The notes beneath the pieces are model-generated. The model worked only from the letters and a program-made list of their open reading frames with translations. It had not been told where the DNA came from and made no database searches. Made by a program: the position numbers and the translations under genes. A DNA stretch of 64,000 nt, from assembly GCA_900660155.1 (NCBI GenBank), contig CABFPE010000047.1:1481339-1545338 (forward strand). Direction: 5' to 3'. Shown here piece by piece: positions 56,206 through 64,000 of the stretch. Within the stretch, counting starts at the first letter, position 1; every line of letters begins with the position of its first letter. The stretch is from Hofstenia miamia. Its lineage: Eukaryota > Xenacoelomorpha > Acoela > Hofsteniidae.

Positions 56206-57540
56206 AAGTGTTTTGTTAAAGTTAATAAAGCGAAGAAGATGATAAGTCGGGAATTACAATAAAATGCTTTTACGTGCGTAAGTAAATCAATAATTTATAA
56301 TAATCTAACTACATGCTTAGGGACGTCAATCCTGGAGTTTCTAATATTTACTAAAACAGAAATAGAGTCCAAAACAATTTTAAGGATGCCGATGAAAGAG
56401 TTAGCCTTGGCGACCTGGTAATGATAGCAGATCCTAAGCTAGCGAAATCTACTCTAGCAGAGACGTCTATTACTACAACATGTAATCCCCTGTTGGACTG
56501 CACGGTTTCAGATGCAGGAATCCCGAAGAATTTTATAAAAATGAAAGGAATATGTTATTCTATGCAATGGTACCAGAAGCTCTCAAAATTGTGAAGTTGG
56601 TGCCATCATCTACAAGAGGTGCGATAAAGATTGTGGTTAAGCTGATACTTCTTTTACGCTGACATCTAACCTTGTCTCGAAGAGAGTTTAAACGTAAGTG
56701 TGCCATTTTGGAAGAAATAAGCCGTATGCAGAATTAAAGTTTATGAATTATATTTTTCAATAGAAGATGCAATATGCTTCATTTTGGAGTTTTTCAGAAG
56801 TTCGCACATAAATCTAAATACCTTCAAAACAATAAAGGTTTGTTAAACAATGATGCGCTTTCACCAAATACTGTATAGTATTAGTGTATGTTTAGAAGCG
56901 TAGAATTTTTTGTATACGTCTACAATACAATATTCAATTCTTATATTGAAAAGTGCCTACTCATACAATTTTCGTATAGAGCTAAAAAATTTGAACTAGA
57001 CTTCCATTCAAAACTCTGCTGAGGAAATAAGACTACATTTTCTAAGAAATGCGATAACAACAGCAATTTTGACTTAAAATACAAAATCGTTAAATGAATA
57101 TAGCAATGAAATATGCAGCGAAACAAAAAATACTACTCATATAGAAAGTGATACAAGTACATAAAAATAAAGTAACGAAAATATGTTTCACCACTGCTGT
57201 AAACCAACACATTGTCTGCTAATGTAAACTAAAGATTGTCTGCTAAGTAAATGCGAGAAACAAGGACTAATTCCGAAGCGGTTCAAAATAACATTGAAAA
57301 TAAGAATTTACACTAGAAATTCTTAGGGAGGTGAAAATTATAATTAACTTAAAAAGTCCGAGGCATATTTTAAGGTTGTACACGAATTTCAATGTAGAAT
57401 GATTTTCACTGTTAACTAATCAGATTAATTAGCTAATGAATTTGAATTTGCTGTGAATTTAACAGTGTAATAAAGTAATGGAATTCATAACTATCATTAG
57501 GGGTAGAGATTTATTATCTCATAATAATTTTCTCTATTGC
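56206..57540. other. Intergenic, weak retroelement-like fragment
   Basis: A plus-strand stretch at about 56385-56535 reads ERVSLGDLVMIADPKLAKST, resembling the VGDLVL(I/L)AD motif near the C-terminus of retroelement integrases (BEL/Pao or Ty3). It is short and unsupported by flanking domains. The rest is featureless AT-rich DNA. Confidence 0.3.
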
Positions 57541-58027
57541 AAGGAAAGGAACTATGGATTTAAATCACATTGGACATGTACTTCCCATGGATGCCATGGT
57601 CGTGAAATTTCTGAAAATGGAGTGTTTAAGGTTTCTGGTAAATAATTGATTTAAATTAAATGTTGATTGCAAAAATTGGAATTTAGTCAGTCAGTCATGC
57701 TGCCGATCCATATATAATTATTAAAAAGAAACAACGACAGAAGATAAAATAAAATCGTTATCTCGAGAGAAACCATGCAACTAGTTAGATCCGCAACTGT
57801 TGAATTATCGGAGAACCCCGTTAGTTTATTTCCATCTGTTAATTAAATTGCAAGTGCACTGCAAGCAGAACGCAGAAAACAGGGATATGGCCCACAAGGT
57901 AGTTTGGAAGTTATTCCACAAGAACTGCGTCACGCATTCTGGTGAGAGATTTATTCTTTTAGATGAAAGCTACAGTGCTGATAGAGTTTTACTGCTTGCG
58001 CTAAATATTACAAATTACAATTTATAA
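57541..58027 (+). pseudogene. FLYWCH-type zinc finger fragment, MULE-like
   Basis: After tattgcaag the frame reads ERNYGFKSHWTCTSHGCHGR, EISENGVFKVSG and then GTAAAT. W-x-C-x(4)-C-x-(G/A)-R is the core of a FLYWCH finger (PF04500). A second fragment near 57945-58010 reads SGERFILLDESYSADRVLLLA, like the F-L-L-x-D-S-x(n)-R-I-L-I-F-A segment found in FLYWCH-MULE transposases. It is broken between the two. Confidence 0.4.
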
Positions 58028-58284
58028 AATACTATGTAGCATGACAGCTTGCAAAAAATCCTATGCAATCTATGAAAACGAAATATCCTTCCTCCTTCAA
58101 GTGTCGGTGCTCATCGTGTTATTTTTGTAACTACCAAAAGAGTAATATAAATAATAATGCAAACAAAATTACTTTAAATTTCTGATACTAATTTACTACA
58201 ATATTTGACATTTAAATCAATTTCATTGGTGTTCCTTCTTCAATTCTTATTGGCTAACAGTAAAAATCCTTTATAGTGAAATTC

Positions 58285-58687
58285 GGTTGGTACTATTTAT
58301 CAACATACGAAATCTTGAAATCGACATAGGAAATCTTGAAATCAACATAGCAAATCGTTATGACAATATGAACAAAAAATTTAGCATGAATGAGGTATAC
58401 CTATCAATTACATCAAAAGAGACATCAAAATTTAGTGTTAGCAGTTTTTTATTGAATTGTAATCCAGACTAAATCATAAAATATTATACTTGATTTCATA
58501 AAAAAAACTCAGATAAATATTTTAATGTACATATGAGAAAATTTTCAATGACCCATCTAATGTTATTAATCTTCATACCTCATTCATGCTAAATTTTTGT
58601 TCATATTGTCATAATGATTTGCTATGTCGATCTCAAGGTTCCCTATGTTGGTTTCAAGATTTCGTATGTTGTTAAAAAGTACCAACT
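58285..58687. mobile_element. Foldback element 1 with 9 bp target duplication
   Basis: It starts GGTTGGTACT and ends AGTACCAACT. Arms of about 110-130 bp are inverted copies (for example ATGAATGAGGTATACC on the left against its complement near 58580). GTGAAATTC flanks it exactly on both sides (58276-58284, 58688-58696). A 9 bp duplication fits Mutator-like elements. Confidence 0.75.
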
Positions 58688-58696
58688 GTGAAATTC

Positions 58697-58867
58697 GGTT
58701 GGTACTTTATTTCATTCTGGAAAATCTCATATTTCCAAATTTATCTCAAATCATTTCCAAGAATATTATTTAATAGACACATTTCCCTAAGAAAAATTAC
58801 TGCAAGTGTCCATTCTAGGAAAAATTAGGAAGATTTGAGATTTTCAAGAATGAAAAAAGTACCAACC
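58697..58867. mobile_element. Foldback element 2, adjacent, same termini
   Basis: 171 bp, starting GGTTGGTACTTTATTTCATTC and ending with its imperfect complement (GAATGAAAAAAGTACCAACC). The left flank is the same GTGAAATTC that ends element 1. The right flank TTGAAATTG agrees at 7 of 9 positions. Non-coding. Confidence 0.75.
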
Positions 58868-59639
58868 TTGAAATTGAATGTGCCATTTTAAAGATTTCAT
58901 TTAAGTTCAGCTAACCTAATTGGCAAACGTTAATATTGACGTCATTAAAAGACCCAGCAATAGGAATAGTTTATTTTATTGGACAATTTTCAAGAAAATA
59001 TAGATTTTCGAGAAAATTGAATTTTTCCAATAATTTCTAGCCCATAATGTTGAGAAAATTTTAAATTTTTTTATGTAAAGCTATTGTAGCATCATCCAAA
59101 TAAAACATAAGCTGCTAAAGTCGATTAAGAAGAATGAAGATCAAATATGAATATGATTAGAAATATATTGTAAAAAGTTATCATCAGCTTAGATTAATTT
59201 GTATGTTGCAACCAAGTAATATTGTAGAGTCACTTGGGGCCCTATTTTTCAAATTTTATTATTTGGCAATCTGAAAATAGTGTTATATCTTTTTGACGTC
59301 ATTATTTGATGATTAGGTGCTATCAATTTGTATCAATTTCTTTAATTCAATTTGTTCACATTTTTTAGTGTTGTTATTTGATAGAATTATTATTTGTCCC
59401 CTTGGTTAAGAGTACATGTGATTGCTCATTTAAATATTGTGAGGGAAATTGTGTTTGAAACTGTAAACATTATCCAGGTAATAATTTACAGATTTTGTAA
59501 TAAATATCTGAGTAACTGTAGCAAAGCAAACAATAAATTTGTCTTCCTTCAACTGCATTTGATCTTTTTTGCTTTTAGTATCTAGTAAACCCTTTTAGAT
59601 TTATCATCAAAGATTTGGTTATGATAACTATTGCTTAAG
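58868..59639. other. Intergenic, no gene recognised
   Basis: AT-rich sequence up to a compositional boundary near 59640, after which the sequence becomes noticeably richer in G and C. Confidence 0.4.
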
Positions 59640-61298
59640 ATCCAGCGACAATTCAGGAGGAAACTGCACTGGGTCTCCTTAACAGTGACAGCCCAAATTG
59701 TAGTCACTTTAGGCTATGATTACATGTAGGGAATAACAACTTTTATTTGATTGATTTGTACATGCACATAATATTAACACACTGCAAATATACTATGCTG
59801 TTGGCAAACATGAATGCACAGCAATTATGTGCCTTTTGTTTGTTATTTATAATAGAACTCTGAGATAAATCCTTGGCAAGTAAGGATGGCTTTGTGGATC
59901 TGGCTTTGGCATGATGCAGTGTGAATTGGTCACTGCTGGAGTTATTTATGTAATTTCTGTATTTATTAGGCAAATTGGTGAACCACCAATGTTTCTTTCT
60001 TTTGTTGGAATGTGGGTCACTCTCTGCTATGGTAAACTTTGCAACCTTCAATTGTAACTCTTGAGTTTCCCAGTACCACTAGAGTAGCCAGAGCTCCTCT
60101 GTGATTCTGGACAAATTAGGGTGTCAGTTTAACTCTCTACTCTATTCTGTTGAATTTCCTGAAGTGGTCATCTGCTTTTTGCCTGGTGATTATAACATAG
60201 TGCTGAGCTGTTACTGTTTCTATATCATATTTGGTTTTGTTCTTTCTCCTTGGTGTGAGCCAGCTGGCCATGAATCAACTTCACTACCACTTGATGCATA
60301 ACTTTGCCTCTTATGTTATTTTTATGCTGCAGTTCTGTACTCTGAAGCTGTCACTGAGCTTTGACATGTTTTTTAATTGTTTTGGTTGTTACTTTGTTGT
60401 TGTCTCATTCTTCTAGAATTTGGATTTATTACCATACCCCACACTGTGCTGTCTACTGTTATTAGTTTTTGTTTCTCTGAACCCAGTTGGAATTTCTCTC
60501 AATTTGTTGGAATTGTTTTTCTGAATTTTCTTGTTTTTTCTGAATGGATTTTAGTAGTTTGTCTCATAATGGGACTCCCACTCAGTGTTTCCCCAGTGTG
60601 AGCCCAAGCAGCCCAAACATTGCTCCTCACACTGCTGGGATTAATTCAATTGTTTCTCCATTATCTTTTGATCCTTATTATATTCTCCCACAGACACCAC
60701 TGTCTCCTGAGCCTCAAAACACTGAGATCAATCAACTCTGAGCTGCCCTTGCCAAACAAACTAGTTGACATCTTGCCTGTGAGCAATGCCTAGATTTGCT
60801 TCAAGATGAGATGCAAGGACAGGCTTGTGATGCTCAATTGAGAGAGAGATGTTTCATTGATTCAAATGCTTTGGAAATTCAACTTCAAACTTTGGTGACA
60901 CCAATGCATACATCCCTGCTGAGGCAGACTATACTCTCCCAGTCTAGATTTTCTGAGTATGTAACTCACAGTGTTTTACAAGATGTTTTGGACACTTTTT
61001 CCAAATGCCTTTCTGAACAAATTTTTGAGCAGCCCTATTGTCTCCACCTCTACACCATTGATGCCTCAATTTGTTACCCCTGTCACTTCATTCACAACTG
61101 AAGAGCCCACCTTTATGCAGTCTGCTTTGACTCAAGTTTCCACATTAACCACAGTTGCTGCCTGCACCTGTGAATACTTGTGTTACCCCCATGGTCATAA
61201 CTCTGATTGCTCCACCACAGTTATGTTATCTTTCTATGTCTGCTCTGAAGAATGGACCACATTTTACCCAATTGATCCTACCTACAACCACTGTTTGA

Positions 61299-62102
61299 AA
61301 TGAAACCACTAACTTATGTAATTGTCATTCTATATTGCCTAAGTTCACTGGAAAGATTGATGAAATTTCACAGTCTTTTGAAGAGTGGTTTTTCCTCTTT
61401 AAATTAACCTTGCAGCAGTACAAACCCACTCATGATACTGCTGTAGCTCAATTTCCTACCTACCTTCAAGGTTTTGCATATAACCAATACATGATGTTGG
61501 ATTGGGACATGAAGACTAATTACCAACTTTTCATTGGTTATTTTGAGTATGAATACAAGGTGCCTTACATTAAGCATCAATACAAAACGCTATTATGCAA
61601 ACTTTTGTTCAAGAAGGGCAATGATAGGTGCACTTACATCATGCAGGTGGAAAGGCTGTTCCATTTAAGCAAGCTCATCCCTGAATATTTGAAGCATGAT
61701 CTCTTTTTGTACATTTGTCAGGGCTTTCTGCCCAATATCCATAGTCACCTTGAACTCAAGTGTGATCCCAAAGATGATCTTAACCTGATAATTCATAAAG
61801 CTATTAGCATTGTGTACATGCTGCACAATACCACTCACATCAACAAGGATGCTGCAGATCTTAAAGCAGGTTCCTCTTTGTTGCAGAAATCCCCTACCTC
61901 CTTGAGCACTGTTGCTTCCACCATGAAAATAGTACTTGAACAGACTCATTGTTTCTATTGTAGCCAGAAAGGTCATATGAAGTTGCAATGCCATGCTGTC
62001 ATTCATTTATTCGCCAATGGTGAAGGCTTCATCATTGATGAGCCCAGAGTTGGAGAATGTCCTCCAGATTTACCTGTTAGCTCTGTTGGTCAGTTAAACT
62101 AG
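61299..62102 (+). pseudogene. Ty3-type Gag with zinc knuckle
   Basis: An open frame of 267 codons after an in-frame stop. LPKFTGKIDEISQSFEEWFF is the conserved start of the capsid-like region of Ty3 Gag, and FPTYLQGFAYNQYML-like sequence follows. A CCHC knuckle CFYCSQKGHMKLQC lies near the end (C-x2-C-x4-H-x4-C). Upstream fragments at 60544-61303 in other frames probably belong to the same polyprotein. The true start is not determined. Confidence 0.7.
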
Positions 62103-62179
62103 TTGGAGTGCTGCCTCAAAGAAAATGTGCACACAACATTCTTGTAATCACTTCACTGTTGTGTACTAATGTTATCCCT

Positions 62180-63186
62180 GTAGATATAAATGGATCTCTG
62201 ATTAATGTCACCATTGACACTGATGACCTCAGCTTCAATCATTAGTGAGTCTTGTTGCTCCAAGTTATGTTTGTCATGAAATGATTTACTTTCATCTACT
62301 GCATGTCTGTTGGATGCCTCTGGGAACTCATTGTCTTTGAAAGTTCACATACCAAACCTGGAGTTATGCATTCAGTAGGAAGTGTTTGTTGTTGATTAAA
62401 TTGTTATAGATACCTGCAACCAGCTGCTCCTGTATAACATAATTCTTGGTAATGACTTTCTCAAGCAGAACACATGTGTTATTGATTACAGAAAGAACAC
62501 AATTTCTATCCATGAAAGCAAACATTGGCAGGAGCTCATTACCATTCCTGAGCAGGATATCTTGTTAAGTTTTTCCAAAAGTGTGATTTTTGAGCCACAT
62601 CATTGGCAAAGTGTCCCCATCACTATTGACTCTGCATACACTGGAGATGTTATGGTTTTTGGATTCAAGGGGAAGCACTTCTGTAGAGTTAACTTTTTCC
62701 CTAATCTCTGCCATATCTCTAAAGGAAGAAAGTACATTACTATCTTAAATAGTTCTAATTTGTTGGTCAAGATAGACCCTTCTCAACTGAAAATTATTGC
62801 AACTCTGGCTTGTCTGGAATTCCAGGCCACTGCCTGTCTACCAATATTAACTGCCATTCATGATCTGACAGAACCAAGCAATCCTGTCCAGATCCCTCAT
62901 GTTAATGAATGGACTCATCCACATCTTAGCTTGCAAGAGCATGAGTCACTTTCTCACCTGCTGTGGCAACATCATGAGGTTTTCAATTATGGTTCAATCA
63001 GCATTGGCCAGGCTGTTGGCAAGACCAAGAATGATCATCCTATTTGCCTGCACATTAGGAAGGTACTGGAAAACCTCCAATAAGAATATGAAAAGATTCT
63101 GAGCAATCTTATAGAAAGTGGCAATATTCAGGCTAGCAATAGTCCCTACACAGCACCCACTGTCTTTATTAAACAGGATGACAAGT
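62180..63186 (+). pseudogene. Ty3-type Pol fragment (protease remnant and start of RT)
   Basis: A protease-like INVTIDTDDLS near 62200 has Asp-Thr-Asp where D-T-G is expected, so the catalytic triad is altered. The frame 62562-63083 ends in the protease-RT linker. After a stop, EKILSNLIESGNIQASNS and PYTAPTVFIKQDDKYF match the first RT motif (G-I-I-x-x-S-x-S-P-(Y/F)). The sequence stops there at the LINE junction, so the RT catalytic core is absent. Confidence 0.6.
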
Positions 63187-63955
63187 ACTTTCCTCTTGTA
63201 TTCTTTTCTTAACCTCGTCTTCATTCCCTCATGATCTGTTCTATCTTTCTCTATCACACCTAAGTACTTGTACCTCTCTTTGATTTCCTCAATCTTATCC
63301 CCACTGCTCATCCTCAAACCATCTCCATCTATGCACTTTCCTCTGGCCATTGTCACTGTTGCACAATTTCCTAATCCAAATTCCAACCCTGAATCTCTGC
63401 TTGCCTTCTCCAATGTCTCTACTTGCTTCTGCAACATCTTCCTTGAACTGGTATAAATCTTCAGGTCGTCCATGTACCAAAGGTGACTCACTGCTCTACC
63501 ATTCTTCTAAATCTTATACCCTATGCTGGTCTCCTTTAAACTTTCTGTGATAGGTATTAAGCTAACTACAAACAATAGTGGTTCTAAGCTGTCTCCCTTG
63601 AATATGCCCCGCCTAAACCTCAAAATGTGTCTGCTATCTCAGTCTCCCACTTTCCCATTTCCCTCTCTAGAAACTCAACCTATTTCCATGACACTCCATT
63701 GGCCTCTAACGTCCTCAATACCCACCTATGTGATATGCTGTCATATGCCTTCCTGCAGTTTATCCATGCCATTGCTGAGTTTGTCTTCCTTCTTCTACAA
63801 TTCTCTATCACTGCCTGGTCTATCAACAGCTGATCTTTGCATCCTCTCGTCTTTGTCCTACTTCCCTTCTGCTCCTGTGGTATCAACCTGTTCTGTTCTA
63901 AATAACATGCCAGTCTACTTGAAATCACAGAATTTAGCCATTTCCACATTGTTGG
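63187..63955 (-). pseudogene. R2-like LINE reverse transcriptase fragment, inverted
   Basis: On the minus strand the frame 63949-63680 reads LIPQEQKGSRTKTRGCKDQL, then AMAWINCRKAYDSISHRW, with the first catalytic Asp in AYDS. After a frameshift, 63491 downward reads LWYMDDLKIYTSS, with the YMDD box, and then GLEFGLGNCATV and RYKYLGVIEKDRTDHEGM. This order and the M-x-W-I-x-x-R-K-A-Y-D-S pattern fit R2/NeSL-type non-LTR elements. Frameshifted and truncated at the Ty3 junction. Confidence 0.7.
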
Positions 63956-63959
63956 CAGA

Positions 63960-63960
<1 letters not shown>

Positions 63961-64000
<40 letters not shown>
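63961..64000. repeat. ATT trinucleotide microsatellite
   Basis: Thirteen ATT units run to the end of the window, immediately beyond the LINE fragment. Confidence 0.95.

Larger units (their letters stand above)
59640..63186 (+). mobile_element. Decayed Ty3-type LTR retrotransposon
   Basis: This region differs in composition from its surroundings and carries gag, protease-like and reverse-transcriptase-start fragments in order on the plus strand. LTRs and primer-binding site are not recognised, so the left boundary is approximate. The right boundary is a junction with an inverted LINE fragment near 63186. Multiple stops and frameshifts show it is dead. Confidence 0.6.

Noticed and set aside
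1-64000. CRISPR arrays, operons or prokaryotic features
   Set aside because: No regularly spaced identical repeats with unique spacers; intron-containing genes and element types show a eukaryotic nuclear genome.
1-64000. tRNA or rRNA genes
   Set aside because: No cloverleaf-like B-box/A-box combination or rRNA-like conserved segment was noticed by eye; a tRNAscan run would be decisive.

Overview
This window is a draft-assembled stretch of an AT-rich animal (invertebrate metazoan) nuclear genome. The evidence is GT-AG introns with phase-consistent exons, two metazoan mitochondrial or cofactor genes, and a dense layer of animal-type transposons (hAT, Tc1/mariner and IS630-like, Tigger/pogo, THAP/P-type, MULE, Penelope, Ty3-type LTR, R2-like LINE). 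The phylum cannot be fixed from the sequence. Assembly quality is uneven: there are three long N gaps (8242-8477, 21816-22815, 45082-45987) and seven single-N joins, most of which sit beside locally duplicated transposon sequence.

Three host genes are supported. (1) 1971-16157, plus strand: at least 12 exons encoding a receptor-like protein with about four lamin-tail-type (LTD) repeats, each closing with a Pro-Gly/Cys motif, then a juxtamembrane region, one transmembrane helix and a short cytoplasmic tail. The 5' end is not identified. I consider this the most interesting host gene. (2) 16403-31711, minus strand: the MoaC-type half of MOCS1 (molybdenum cofactor synthesis), with its first recognised and last exons separated by a 15 kb interval full of transposons. 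It converges tail-to-tail with gene 1. (3) 33906-50883, minus strand: a family III CoA-transferase closely matching SUGCT (succinyl-CoA:glutarate CoA-transferase), five phase-consistent exons, with a 12 kb intron full of transposons. The N-terminal exon is not identified. An orphan plus-strand exon (28833-29124), perhaps CUB-like, lies inside the MOCS1 intron.

Mobile DNA by region: a hAT-type miniature element, a Tigger-like miniature element, a decayed Tc1 copy and another hAT-type miniature element lie in introns of gene 1. Two related BED-finger hAT elements (16745-19614 and 23320-25949) and an IS630/Tc1-like element with about 230 bp inverted repeats (29535-31193) lie in the MOCS1 intron. 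A perfect-TSD miniature hAT sits between MOCS1 and SUGCT (32562-32851). The large SUGCT intron holds a nested hAT pair (40958-42404), Penelope-like fragments in inverted arrangement (42411-43500, 49060-50065), and a THAP/P-type transposon interrupted by a Tigger element (44170-49037). From 50.9 to 59.6 kb there is no recognised host exon, only remnants of Tc1, LINE, hAT and FLYWCH-MULE plus two adjacent foldback elements with 9 bp target duplications. The last 4.4 kb (about 59.6-64 kb) is visibly less AT-rich and is a decayed Ty3-type gag-pol fused to an inverted R2-like LINE reverse transcriptase and an ATT microsatellite.

The host genes do not form a pathway together. SUGCT and MOCS1 are neighbours on the same strand (2.2 kb apart), and the LTD gene converges on MOCS1.
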